Position numbers and translations under genes: made by a program. From Procambarus clarkii (lineage: Eukaryota; Arthropoda; Malacostraca; Decapoda; Cambaridae), in assembly GCF_040958095.1 (NCBI RefSeq), contig NC_091185.1, positions 18,884,229 through 18,948,228 of the forward strand: DNA of 64,000 nt, read 5' to 3'. Positions 1 to 11,994 of the stretch are shown here, piece after piece (the first letter of the stretch is position 1; every line of letters starts with the position of its first letter). The notes below the pieces were generated by a model. That model worked only from the letters and a program-made list of their open reading frames with translations, ran no database searches and was not told where the DNA came from.

Positions 1-585
1 AGCCATAAATAAAAACAGAAGAAAAACTAAATAAAAATAAAAAACAATACAACATGTAAGGCATAAATATAACACACAGGGCAAAGTAACAACACAAAAA
101 CAAATACATGAATAAGAACACGCACACCAAACCACCGGCCTCGCCACAAACAAAGGGAGAGGCACGGGCACATAATCCAAACAAACAGCCAGAGGGACAC
201 GCACACAGCACTACATAAAGCAAATAAACAAGAAATCAGCGGAAATACTTGCCCTGGAACATGACCCATGGGAACCATACATTGAACGCCTCCCAGAGCA
301 ACCACCGCCATGCGTCTCATCCATCCACCAGGGACGCCAGAACATCCAGAACCTTGGCAACAAACACCCTCAACCAGGGGACCCAGATGGTAGTACTTAT
401 GAGGCGAGTAGTCGCCACTCGCCCCCACATGCAGGGAACCTGCCCACCATGAAAGTTCTCAGGCTCGTCAGACAGCATTAACTCGGCAATCGCTGTCCAG
501 TAACTCGGCGGCCATCACAGACACAGGCAACACGTCCCCCAAGGCCCCAATGTGCATCCTCACACGAGTGAACCTGACAGAGGGC
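1..585 (-). other. Flank of the first LTR element, probably continuation of a minus-strand LINE
   Basis: This stretch lies left of the LTR element at 586-7749. It is probably the continuation, in minus orientation, of the LINE whose ORF1 relic occupies 7751-9256. The LTR element would then have inserted downstream of the ORF1 stop. No conserved domain is visible. The last 150 bases are A-rich on the plus strand. Assignment rests only on position and similar base composition. Confidence 0.35.
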
Positions 586-1469
586 AGTTACGTACTCCTA
601 TAAGATACGTAAGAAAATAAATTAATATGTACATTTATAATTGTGTGTAAATTACAAGCATGTATATTGATATACTTATATGTTCTATGCAAACGTACAT
701 TCATGTTACAGTGTTGGCGTTAGGCCCAGCGTATCGTGGGAATGATTGTTTTATTTCTTTGTGTGCTCAGTTTTCCCACGGGAACTAATGATTTATATGT
801 GATCATAAGTGGGTAACAGAGGTGAATAATAATTGAGTGAACTGTATCTGGCAATTTGTCGTGGGATCGTCCGTTGCTGGGTGTGCATGCCATTATTCCC
901 TTCTGTATGCATATTTTAATTACTATGTAAAGAAATAAGTACCTTTATTTTTGTATATCAATATGTATTAATTATTCCTTAAGTTAGTTTAAGATTACTC
1001 TTGTCACAATGTATTGCTCCATTGTTGAGATAATAAATATTGTAACTTTGGCAAATTGTTCGCGGGGCAAGGCAATGTGTTTTGACTCCCGCGTTATTAT
1101 ATTCAGTAGCTGATCCGGAACCAGGGAGATAACATCTAGTGGAGTTAAGTTATACATTTTTGTTCTGTCATAGCCATACATATAATAATTTTAATTTAAT
1201 GTCTGGAAGATACAGTGATATTTTTAATGTGATATATTGTGACCATATAATCATCTGTTTGCTATTGAGACTTATTTAATATATATATATATATATAAGA
1301 TTGTTGTCTCTATTCTTCAGTCCTAAGGAAGATTTATTATTGTGCTCATTACTTATCAAGGGGTTATACTGGTGATTCGCTATTGAGAACAGCAGTTGTC
1401 TCGTATCCCTAGACGTAATTAAAGTTTGGCTGCTGTAGGGTCACGAGCCTTAACGTACGATAGGTAACA
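586..1469 (+). repeat. 5' LTR of Gmr1-like LTR retrotransposon (element 1)
   Basis: This LTR is nearly identical to 6864-7749; visible differences are a few substitutions and the length of a (TA)n tract near 1279-1297. The ends form the short inverted repeat TGTTAC...GTAACA typical of LTRs, although the first base of this copy reads A instead of T. Near-identity of the two LTRs implies a recent insertion. Bases next to the two LTRs (GGCA at 583-586, AGCA at 7750-7753) could be a target-site duplication with one mismatch. Confidence 0.9.
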
Positions 1470-1477
1470 AAGAGTTA

Positions 1478-1495
1478 TGGGGGCCTGTGCCGGGA
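1478..1495 (+). promoter_or_regulatory. Primer-binding site of element 1
   Basis: TGGGGGCCTGTGCCGGGA begins 8 bases after the LTR end. It starts with the TGG that pairs with a tRNA CCA end and resembles retroviral sites primed by tRNA-Pro. A very similar site with the same 8-base spacing follows the LTR at 50209. The tRNA identity is inferred. Confidence 0.7.
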
Positions 1496-1766
1496 AATAT
1501 TGTTCCCACTTTAACTTAACTATGCTAATCTAACCTTGCCTTCCTAGGTACCAGTGTGTCAAGTGTCTGTTTTCTTAAGAACTATTCCATGTGCCAAGCA
1601 AGCCTTCCTGTGTGTCAAGTAACAACGTTTCACGATTTTGAGGTAAGTCATCCTATATATTTTGTTTGTGCAGTGAGGCCAAGCGAATTTTCAGTGTGGT
1701 GACAATTTTACAGTGAAGTGTAGTGCAGTGCCATTATTTTAATTATTGTTGTGAATCAAGTGCCAA

Positions 1767-4700
1767 GTGTTAGTAACGATGGAGGAGAAAGTTGCAGCGT
1801 TGGTGGCTCACCCAGACTTTGAAGGGATTCAGAACCTTAAAAAGACTGAGTTAATACAAATGGCAAATCAGTTGGATTTGACCGCCAACAATAGAATGGT
1901 TAAAGCCCAAATATTGAAAGTCATTGTGACGCATTTTGTTGAGAATGAGGAGTTAGATGAAGAAATTCTAGAAGAGTTAAGAGAGGAGTCGAGTGATCAG
2001 ATGACGTTAAAGCGTCTTGAGTTAGAAGCGCAAATAGCCAATGCTAAGCTTGAAGCTCAAAAGGAACAGAAAATATTAGAGGCTGAAGCTCGTCAAAGAG
2101 AGATTGAAGCTCAACAGCAACAGCAAATATTAGAGGCTGAAGCTCGTCAAAGAGAGATTGAAGCTCAACAGCAACAGCAAATATTAGAGGCTGAAGCTCA
2201 GCAAAGGGAGCTTGAGACTAGGCGTTTAGAAATTGCGGTACAGTTGCAAATAGAAGCCACAAAGAAGCAACAATTAGAGATTCAACAACAAATGGCTGAC
2301 ACTAACTTCAAGCTTGAATCACAGCGTATGGCAGCTGGGCATGGAAATACTAGTAATGTTTCAATAAATAGTGATAATAATCCCATCAGGATGAATAAGT
2401 ATATAGAGTTACCCAAGTTCAATGAGGAGGATCCTGAGGTTTTCTTTGCACATTTTTATAAAATTGCCATCAGTATGAACTGGCCAAGGGATCAGTGGGT
2501 AGCCATTATGCCGTCTCAATTTAAGGGGCGTAGTCAGGAGGTTTTCACAACCCTACCTGACGCTCATAGTTTTGATTATGAATTTGTAAAGAAAAGCATC
2601 CTAAATGCGTACCAGTTAAATCCAGAGGCACACAGGCAAAAGTTCAGAAACCTAAGGAGGATAAGGGATCAGACAATAGCAGATTTTACTCGTCAGAAGA
2701 CGAATTTTTGCAACAGATGGTTAAAGTCACTTGCAGTCACTGATTTTGATGCTCTAAAGAATCTTCTTATAATGGAAGAAGTATTGTCATGTCTCCCAGA
2801 CCAGTTGTCTACTTTTATGGCAGAACAAAAGAATGTAACAGATATTTATGAGCTGTCAAAGCTCGCGGATGAGCATGAGTTGTTGACTAAGGCCCCGTTT
2901 ACGGCCACTTCACCTAAGTCTAGTCGTAGAGTAAATTTTAATGCTCACCGAACTCCTTATCAGTACAAGTCTCCTCCTGGTGCGACAGTTACTCCCGTGA
3001 ACTCTTCTCTTACTAACCCTAAGATGGTTACTCCATTGCCAGGATCATCTAAGCCTAGTAATGCTAATTCTAAACCGGCAGTTGGTTCTACCAGTGTGTC
3101 CACTGTCAAGCATTGTACCCATTGTAAGAGAAGGGGGCATGTGATTTCTTCATGTTTTAGTTTGCATCCTGAACTACGACCAACTGGTCTTATTATGAGT
3201 AAAGGATTGCAACCTATTAATTCTTCATGTATTACAGTCAGTCCCAATTGGATGGCTGAATTCAAACCCTATATTTCCACAGGTACCTTATTATGTAATA
3301 ATGGTAGACATAAGACTGTTCAATTACTCCGTGATACTGGAGCTTCACAGTCTCTTATTACCCAGAAGGTACTTGATGATGTTGACACCCGAGATCTGGG
3401 TGAAGTTGTGCTTCTCCAAGGTATTGCCGGTAGTGTGCAACCAGTGTCCTTATTGCAAGTTAACCTTGATTCTAACTATACTTCAGGATGGTGTAATGTT
3501 GGTGTAAGTAAACAACTGCCCATTCCTGGGGTAGACATTATTCTAGGTAATGATTTTGGCAACCAAATGGTTGTAGGGCCCAAGTGTCCCATCATGTTAA
3601 CTAAACCCCATAATGTATTAGCTCAACCAGAAGCAGATGATGATATTATTTACCCTGCTTGTGTTGTAACTAGATCAATGGGACAAACAGGTGAGAGTAA
3701 TCCTGTCTTCACTGAGGTTGCTGTTCCCAAGACCAGGACCCCTTCAGTAAAGAAGTGGGAGGTGGATCTTGAGGATTCCTTTATGACTCGACTGGATGAT
3801 GAGAGTGAGGTCGTAGTAGAAGCCCCGCCGAACCTAAATCACAAGGAAAGTGAAGGTGAGGAGGCTGAACTATCTGTACCTTGCCCGCTTGTCTCCAGTG
3901 CGCCAGTTGTCGAGAGTGAGGCCGAAGTAGCTATGACTCCATTTTATTCTGATCAATCGGGAAAAGAGATCAAGCTACTAGGTTCTTGCCCGCTCGCTGC
4001 TGAGTCTGAGTCATTGCCCTTAAGTGTTGTACAGACTACTGATCCTAGTTTAAGTAAGTGTATTTCTGAGGCTCCTGATAATATTGATGCATTGGAGGAA
4101 GGGACGGGTTTCTTCTTCAAGGATCGACTTCTGATGAGAAGGTGGAGACCCAAGGGAACTCCCTCTTCAGATGATTGTGAGATTAGAACCCAACTCGTTG
4201 TCCCCAATGATTATCGTAGGCAGGTCCTGCAGGCTGCACATGATGATCCCATGGGAGGTCATCAAGGTATCACTAATATGTACCATAAGATAAGTAAATA
4301 TTTTTTCTGGCCAAAGTTAAAGAAAGACGTGGTCAGATATTGTCATAACTGTATACCCTGTCAAATTGTTGGTAAACCAAATCAATCTGTACCTAGAGCA
4401 CCATTGCAACCTATTGTAGTTCCTGATGAACCATTTACTCATGTTGTAATTGATTGTGTAGGTCCTTTACCTAAGACTAAGTCGGGTAACATGTTTTTGT
4501 TCACTCTCATGTGTATGACTACTAGATTTCCTGAAGCTTATGCTCTACGGAATACCAAGGCTCATAATCTCATCAAGTGTCTTGAAAGATTCTTTTCGTT
4601 GTTTGAAATGCCTAGAGTTATTCAGAGTGACAATGGGGGAAATTTTGTTTCTAAAGTTTTCAGAACTTTTTGCGAATCCCGAGGGATTCGGCACAAATTA

Positions 4701-6773
4701 TCCAGTCCATATCATCCACAAAGCCAAGGTGGGCTTGAACGTTTCCACCAGACTTTAAAACAAATGCTGAAGACAACCGGAGAAACTCATCCACGTAATT
4801 GGGATGAGAATCTCCCCTTTGTGTTGTTTGCTGCTAGAGAAGGGCTACAAGAGTCATTGGGCTGTTCACCTTTTGAACTAGTGTTTGGTCACCAAGTAAG
4901 AGGTCCTCTTAAAATGCTACAAGAAAAGATGTTGGGAGATGTCTCTGTTCATCAGAGTGGATTGTACTTGAGTGAGGTCAAGGCTAAGTTGTGTCGGGCT
5001 CGTGAGTTGGCAAACGAACATCTGGGAAGGACTCAACAAGCCATGAAAGTAAGATATGACAAGAAGTTCAAAGCTAAGCTCAGGTCTTTTGCTGTCGGAG
5101 ATTTGGTGTTGGTGTTGAAACCTCGTATGGGGACTTCCATGTCCCATAAGTTCGCCGGACCCTACCAAGTGGTAGACAAGGTGGGAGACCTAACCTATAA
5201 ACTAATTAGCCCTAATCTTTCAGAACCCCAAATGACTGTACACATTAACAGATTAAAAGCTTATGTTGGACCTGGTGTAGTAGCTTGTTTTAGTCGGGAA
5301 GAGTTACCACCTGAGGATAATTGTAGTGAGAGACATGATGTTAATATCCAACTTCTCAGTTCCAGTTCCAATGGCAGGGAGATGCTATGTCATTTACAGG
5401 AGGAACAACGTGATGAGTTCCAGGTTCTGCTGGACAACCATACATCTCTGTTTGGGGAGGTTCCTACCCAGACCCACCTCATCACACACGACATTCAGCT
5501 CCTGGACAGCACCCCCATTCGACAACATCCGTACCGAGTGAATCCCGAAAAGAGGAAAATTATGCAAGCAGAAGTGGAATATCTGCTCCAGCATGATTTC
5601 ATTCGGCCAAGTCAAAGTACTTGGAGCTCTCCGTGTTTGTTAGTGCCAAAACCAGATGGAACCTGGAGATTGTGCGTGGATTATAGGAAACTGAACAAGA
5701 ACACTACAGTGGACGTTTTTCCTTTACCCTTGTTGGAGGAATGTATTGAGTCCATAGGACATGCCGAATATGTAAGTAAGCTTGATTTGTCAAAAGGGTA
5801 CTACCAAATTCCATTAACAGAGTATGCTAGGGAGGTTACTGCTTTTGTTACACCTGATGGTGCGTATGAATTTAATGTCATGCAATTCGGTTTGAGAAAT
5901 GCACCTGCTACTTTTCAAAGACTCATGAATTTCTTACTCAAGGATGTGCCAGATTGTAGGGCCTACCTTGATGACATTGTTTTGTACAGTAAGAATTGGG
6001 CAGATCATCTCTTAGGGCTTAAGAACTTGTTTACAGTGTTGAAAAACGCAAAGTTAACCATAAATATGAATAAGTGTAGTTGGGCAAAAGGTACGATAAC
6101 TTATCTTGGACACGAGGTAGGACAAGGTAAGATTATCCCCTTACAAGATAAGATTCAAGCCATTGTGGACTACCCAGTGTTGACCAATAAGAAAGGAGTC
6201 CAACGGTTTATTGGTATGTGTGCATACTATAGGCGTTATTGTAGAAATTTTTCAACAGTAGCTGCTCCTTTGACAAACTTGTTACGCAAGCAAGTAAAGT
6301 TTCAGTGGACACAAGATTGTCAGGATGCTTTTCAGAACCTAAAGGGCATATTGTCCACCTCACCTATTCTTGCTAGTCCCCAATTTGATAAACCATTTAT
6401 ATTACACATTGATGCGTCAGATGTTGGAATAGGTGCTGTGCTTATTCAAGTTGGTTTAGACAAGATTGAGCATCCTGTGTATTATTAATCTAGAAAATTT
6501 AATGCAGCTCAGAGAAATTATTCCGTGGTAGAAAAGGAGGCGTTGGGTCTTATATTGTCAATTAAGAAGTTTGAGATTTACTTATCAGGAAATAAAGTGT
6601 TAGTATTTACAGACCACAACCCCCTTATCTTTATAAATATGATGAAAGTCAAGAACCAACGAATTCTGCGCTGGTCATTGTTTTTGCAGGAATTTAATGT
6701 AGAAATCAAACATATTCCAGGCAGACAAAATGTTATTGCTGATGCTTTGTCAAGAAGTTTTGATGTACCATAA
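1767..6773 (+). CDS. Gag-pol polyprotein of a Gmr1-like Ty3/gypsy retrotransposon with integrase before RT, one internal stop
   Basis: One frame encodes the whole polyprotein, about 1668 residues. The first ATG lies about 300 bases after the LTR; an ATG 12 bases downstream is an alternative start. Order: SAP-like N-terminus (residues ~20-60), Q/E-rich coiled coil with repeats (~75-170), gag core, CCHC knuckle (~449), aspartic protease with DTGAS (~522), integrase with an HHCC finger (~822-870) and D,D-35-E (~894, 953, 989), then RT with YLDD (~1400) and RNase H (~1547-1665). Integrase upstream of RT is the Ty1/copia order, but the RT and integrase are Ty3/gypsy-like. This matches the Gmr1 group described from deuterostomes. 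The only visible defect is TAA at 6486-6488, before the RNase H FTDHN motif; the frame then stays open to 6773. All catalytic residues I can check are present. Confidence 0.93.
2070..2219 (+). repeat. 54-bp in-frame tandem repeat within gag of element 1
   Basis: Two complete 54-bp units and one partial unit (starting about 2070, 2124 and 2178) encode an 18-residue period rich in Gln, Glu and Ala inside the predicted coiled coil. The period is a multiple of three, so copy-number change would keep the frame. Confidence 0.85.
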
Positions 6774-6852
6774 ATGAAATGTTTCTTTTCACTTAACATT
6801 TTTACTTCGGAAAAAATGCCATTGATCTTCAATCCATTGCATTTTTTTTCTT

Positions 6853-6863
6853 GGAGGTGGAAG
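6853..6863 (+). promoter_or_regulatory. Polypurine tract of element 1
   Basis: GGAGGTGGAAG directly precedes the 3' LTR, where the plus-strand DNA primer is expected. A T-run lies immediately upstream, as is usual. Confidence 0.7.
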
Positions 6864-7749
6864 TGTTACGTACTCCTATAAGATACGTAAGAAAATAAAT
6901 TAATATGTACATTTATAATTGTGTGTAAATTACAAGCATGTATATTGATATACTTATATGTTCTATGCAAACGTACATTCATGTTACAGTGTTGGCGTTA
7001 GGCCCAACGTATCGTGGGAATGATTGTTTTATTTCTTTGTGTGCTCAGTTTTCCCACGGGAACTAATGATTTATATGTGATCATAAGTGGGTAACAGAGG
7101 TGAATAATAATTGAGTGAACTGTATCTGGCAATTTGTCGTGGGATCGTCCGTTGCTGGGTGTGCATGCCATTATTCCCTTCTGTATGCATATTTTAATTA
7201 CTATGTAAAGAAATAAGTACCTTTATTTTTGTATATCAATATGTATTAATTATTCCTTAAGTTAGTTTAAGATTACTCTTGTCACAATGTATTGCTCCAT
7301 TGTTGAGATAATAAATATTGTAACTTTGGCAAATTGTTCGCGGGGCAAGGCAATGTGTTTTGACTCCCGCGTTATTATATTCAGTAGCTGATCCGGAACC
7401 AGGGAGATAACATCTAGTGGAGTTAAGTTATACATTTTTGTTCTGTCATAGCCATACATATAATAATTTTAATTTAATGTCTGGAAGATACAGTGATATT
7501 TTTAATGTGATATATTGTGACCATATAATCATCTGTTTGCTATTGAGACTTATTTAATATATATATATATATATATAAGATTGTTGTCTCTATTCTTCAG
7601 TCCTAAGGAAGATTTATTATTGTGCTCATTACTTATCAAGGGGTTATACTGGTGATTCGCTATTGAGAACAGCAGTTGTCTCGTATCCCTAGACGTAATT
7701 AAAGTTTGGCTGCTGTAGGGTCACGAGCCTTAACGTACGATAGGTAACA
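6864..7749 (+). repeat. 3' LTR of element 1
   Basis: Starts TGTTACG immediately after the polypurine tract and ends GTAACA. It is near-identical to 586-1469 apart from a few substitutions (for example A for G near 6997) and the (TA)n length at 7557-7578. A small minus-strand open frame inside both LTRs is only an LTR shadow. Confidence 0.92.
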
Positions 7750-7750
7750 A

Positions 7751-9256
7751 GCACCACCACCTGCCACCACGGGCACACCACCAGACAACTGCAGGGAACC
7801 TGGACGGCGCACATCCTTCCGTAATGTCACTACCAGGCCACACCCAGCACCAGTTTCCACACAATCCCTGACAGCGGAAGCAACCACCGCCTACTGTGGA
7901 GAGTCCCCTGGCAGAGAAGGAACAGAAGGCACGTCCGAGACACGGGCACCAGCACCAGCAGGCACATGGACCTCCGCCACCACTGACTGCGGAAACATCG
8001 ACGTATCCGGATCCACACCGTCAACACCCGAAGACCCACATTCACTGAATTCACCAACATCAACCCATGCAGAAAACGAACGCCGGGAATGTTTGGGTTC
8101 CGGCCGGATATTGTCAGAGCCGGAAGCGGACCCAGAAACATGGGTACCACTAGTCAGACGAACCCACGCCCAACGCAGAATGGCAGTAGCCTCTACCACA
8201 GGGGGAACCGGGCCACACACAACAGGAGGCTCCGCAGCCACCCCAGCACCCTGCACAGCTGGGACCCGAGGAGAGGACACAGGGCCAGGCGCAGCAGCCG
8301 AAGACGAGGGAGAAGACGGTGCCGCCTCACAGTGAGCACCAGGAAGGCCCATGGGAGCAGCGGGGACATTGACAGGAGCAGGCAGACCGTCCGACGGCAC
8401 TGCAATACCCTGAGGAGGGGTCAGCAACAACCAGAGAAATGTCGTGCAATGTAGGGGGAGCCGCATCAGCTAACGGGACGCGCACGTCTTGATCCCCGGA
8501 ATCTGCCGTCAGAGGCAGCGGTGGGAAATCCTCTTTGGAGCAACCGGAGCCAAAGTGCACCCGGCAGCCTGATGCAACAACATGCCACATCGAAAACAAG
8601 TACGGGGTTGCCAGGCATAATACACTTGCACGTAGTACCCTAAAAGACGGACGGAGGATGGAATGTCCGACCTCAGGCGCATCCAGAGGGTCCGAATGTT
8701 GGTCTTCACACCCATATACTTTCCAGAAGACAGCGTGTGCATCCGCACACTTACGACGGTGCCAAATCTCTGGAAGAAACGCCGGAGGAGGGTCTCAGGA
8801 AACTCCATGGAGGCCCCATGGACACTCACATACTTCATGGTACCGCTTCGATCCGAAATGGCCACAGATCCGGTGCCATCCTGCAGCTGCAAGGTACGTC
8901 CCTCGTAGTGTCGGAGAAAGTCACGGTACGCTGCTTCTCCCACAAACTTGATGAACACACAGCGAGCAGTTACCAGCTCAAAACCGTAGATTTCCATGAC
9001 TGGGACATGGAACATGTCACACATGACCATCTCCACAAGAGGGTATCCTGCACGGCTAGTAAACTCCAAACCCAAGGAGTTTACCCTTACAACAGGGGAA
9101 AGATGGCCGCCCATCGCAAAAACGCCACGCCCACACCAACTGGGAACAGCAGGGAGGGTAGAGACACCCACACCTCCTGCCGACGAAAGCGGCAAACACC
9201 CCAACTACTGGAGAGGCCAGGCGACACATCCTCACCTCACAGCAGTTAGAGCGCAA
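7751..9256 (-). pseudogene. LINE ORF1 relic with CCHC zinc knuckle
   Basis: Reading right to left, the open segment 9204-8509 has an RNA-binding-like region followed by a zinc knuckle CFRCGMLLHQAAGC, spaced CX2CX4HX4C. After frameshifts near 8500-8600, the frame continues through 8466-7891 as a Pro/Ala/Ser-rich acidic tail. This fits a nucleic-acid-binding ORF1 protein of a non-LTR retrotransposon. The relic ends at the 3' LTR of element 1, and no RT of this element is in the window. A gag of another retroelement is possible, but the RRM-like region plus a single knuckle and low-complexity tail favour a LINE. Confidence 0.6.
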
Positions 9257-10329
9257 CTCATCTTGTGAGTAATGGTTGCACTCTGGGGAGCAATTATTGG
9301 ACTCTTAGGAATACTTATTAGACACTTGAGTCTCTTAGGAGGACTTGTGTTGCTCTTAGGTCTTACTGATGAATCAGTGTTTGACCTGTTGTTATTACAT
9401 TGATGATTAGTACCCTTGTTACCTAATGACTTTGTCACTTTAGGAGTTTCAGGTAAGGAACCTAATAGGGGTACAGTTCCTGTGGGATCAGAATAGGCAT
9501 TAAGTGCCTAGTTTGCTTGTTTATTAATTATATTACGCAAACCCATAAATATATCCTGCAATGACAGAACAGTACCATTCTGATATGTATATAATTCATC
9601 GAGTACCTCACCAGACAATTTTCTCTAGATGATAATTTTAGTCATCCACTCAGCAGTTGGGTGATCCACCTCCTTGCTGTAGGAACTTAATAGTGACCCA
9701 AGTTGAAAACTAAAAGCTTGTAAAGAGTCAACTGATTGATCTGGTTGAGATAAGTCTTGATCTGGTTGAGATTAGTCTAGTAATTGGTGTACGAGGTTTA
9801 TAACAGTATTCTCATTATCAGCACTTGCTCTAGAGAGCTGGATGGCTTGATTGATGCTAATGGGTTCAGCGTACACTCTAGGAGGCTGGTGTGAGCAATT
9901 ATGACTATCACTAATTTTGCTTTAGGCGTCTTGTTTAGCCTTAGCTTTAATTACAGCTTCAGCCTTTACTATAGCTTCAGCTTCTATTCCAGCTTCAGCT
10001 GCTGTTTGCAGCTTTAGCTGCTTCCTCATCTTCTGTTTTTAGATTCACTGGCTGTTGCAGCTTCACCTGGAGATTCATCTGCAGCTTCACTTGGTTAACT
10101 GGGTTCATGTGGAAGGCTTGTTAATTCAGTAGCCTCATGTATTGAATTTATAGTATCTAGGGAATATTGAGATGAGGTGTCTGAAATTTGATCAGACTAT
10201 GTGAATGAATCATTACGCAAAGTTGTATTAGATGAGATTGTAGAAAATGAAAGTTGAACAATTATAGATCCAGTATAAGGATCTAGTTTAATTAGAGGAA
10301 TCTCCTCATTTTGAGGTAGCTCATTTACC
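9257..10329 (-). pseudogene. Degenerate gag-like relic
   Basis: The minus strand shows broken pieces of one coding region: an acidic Ser/Thr-rich piece, an Ala/Glu/Lys coiled coil around 10010-9930, a short conserved-looking helical piece around 9890-9790, and a basic Asn/Ser-rich C-terminus at 9438-9232. Several stops interrupt it. The coiled coil resembles those in the gag of the other integrase-first elements here, but no zinc knuckle is visible. It lies downstream of a truncated RT on the same strand, so gag follows pol, which is not a normal order; I infer a rearrangement or a second nested element. Confidence 0.4.
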
Positions 10330-10871
10330 AACACTGTCTATACAATCATCTAATCTTGGTATTGGAAAGTTATCATCAACAGTCATTACATTTAGCTTAC
10401 GATAGTCAATGACCAACCTGTGAGTTCCATCCTTCTTTGGAACCAAAATAAATGGACTACTCCAACGCTGCTGCTAGGTCTCACCAATCCATGTTGAAGC
10501 ATGTAGTCGACTTCTTTCCGGATGAGATTCAACTTGGTAGGGTTGACTCTATATGGGTGTGACTTGACTGGTTGGTTGTCGGTCACCTCGATGTCGTGGT
10601 GAATAACTGTAGTCTGGGTGGGAATATCGCCAAATGTGTCTGCATGAGAAGTCAGCAACTGCTCCAAGTCCTGCTTCTGCTCTGATGACAAATGTTCCAC
10701 CATTTTCTGGACATTAGCCAACCACTCCCCATTGCTAAAATAAGGTACATGAGCATTAGGTACACTATTAAAATCACATTCCCCATTATTCTCATCTACA
10801 TGGGCTACACTAAGCACCTGGTTGGTATTGGTAGTTCCCTTCTGTGTTATTTTCATCCTATTCACAAGCAC
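10330..10871 (-). pseudogene. Truncated reverse transcriptase (N-terminal part) of a second Gmr1-like element
   Basis: Minus strand 10871-10330 encodes the linker and first part of an RT, including SHPYRVNP and, after a frameshift near 10440, the DYRKLN motif of RT fingers. The coding ends soon after, near 10330, before the YLDD catalytic motif, so palm, thumb and RNase H are missing. It follows the integrase of the same element at 11990-10902, which reproduces the integrase-first order. It aligns in style with the RT start of element 1 (HPYRVNP, LLQHDFIRPS), showing the same clade. Confidence 0.8.
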
Positions 10872-10901
10872 TACTATTTCCTTTCTCTTGAGATCAGGTG
10901 T

Positions 10902-11990
10902 TTAGATTACATAATTGGTGGGACTGAGTTTCTTTATCACTGTATAAGGCCCTTGGAACATATGCAACAATGTTGGTCCCTGTCGGGCCATTAGTACCAC
11001 CACTTTATCACCTGCCTCAAAATGTCGTCGCTTTGTCTTTTTATCGTACTGTGCCTTCATTTTTCCTTGAGCTTCTTTAAGATGAATTGAGGCTTTACCC
11101 CTGTTTTTATTTAACTTGTCTTGTAATGTATCAATATAGTTTACCTGCACAACACTCTTCGGATTTCCAACCAACTTATCTCTTAAGATGGTTAGTGGAC
11201 TTCTCACCTCATGGCTAAAAACTAATGAGTTGGGTGAACACCCCAGGGACTCCTGATAATTATCCCTCAGTGCCATGAGCATCAGTGGAAGATCATCATC
11301 CCAGTCTATGCCAGTTTCCATGCAACTGGTTCTCAGCATTTGTTTAAGGGTTTGGTGCATCCTTTCCAAAGCACCTTGAATCTCAGGATGGTAAGTAGTG
11401 GATGTCTTATGGAGGATGCCAAACTCCTCACAAAACTGCTGAAAACCTTTGGAAGTGAAATTAGCCCCATTATCTGTCTGTATTACTTTTGCTAAACCAA
11501 AAATAGTACAAAATTTCATTATGTGTCTTACTACCACTTTCTTTGTAGCATTTCTCACGGGGAATGCCTCAGGAAAACGTGTAGTCTGACACATCATGGC
11601 GATGATATACATATTACCACTCTTGGTTCCAGGCAATGGGCCTACTACATCAACTCTAATATGGGTAGAGGGTTCTTCAGCCACAACAATTGGCTGTAAA
11701 AGGGCTTTTGGTATTACCTGGTTCGGTTTGTCAGTTTTTACACATAATGGACATTCATTACAATACTGGATGACATCTTTCTTTAATCCAGGCCAGGTAA
11801 AGTACTTACTTCTTTTATTATATGTAAATTTATTATATGTTTTTGCAATACCCTGATGACCGCCTATTGGTGAATCATGGGCTACACTTAGCACTCTTTC
11901 TCTATAACCCCTCGGTAGGATTACTTGAATAACTACCTCCCAAGTGTGTGAGAAAGGTGAGCTCCTAGGTCTCCACTTCCACATCAACAC
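10902..11990 (-). pseudogene. Integrase of a second Gmr1-like LTR retrotransposon
   Basis: An open minus-strand segment of 362 codons carries a zinc-binding HHCC region (AHDSPIGGHQG ... CNECPLC), then the catalytic core with Asp in RVDVVGPLPG, Asp in IQTDNGANF and Glu in GALERMHQ, with 35 residues between the last two. A GPY-like C-terminal motif (FQGPYTVIKKL) follows. The family is the same as the integrase of element 1, with many substitutions. Flanking protease (12648-12319) and truncated RT (10871-10330) are collinear on the minus strand. Confidence 0.88.
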
Positions 11991-11994
11991 ATCT

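Noticed and set aside
984-1181. 65-codon minus-strand frame repeated at 7262-7459
   Set aside because: Duplicated only because it lies in both LTRs of element 1; no domain and no other evidence.
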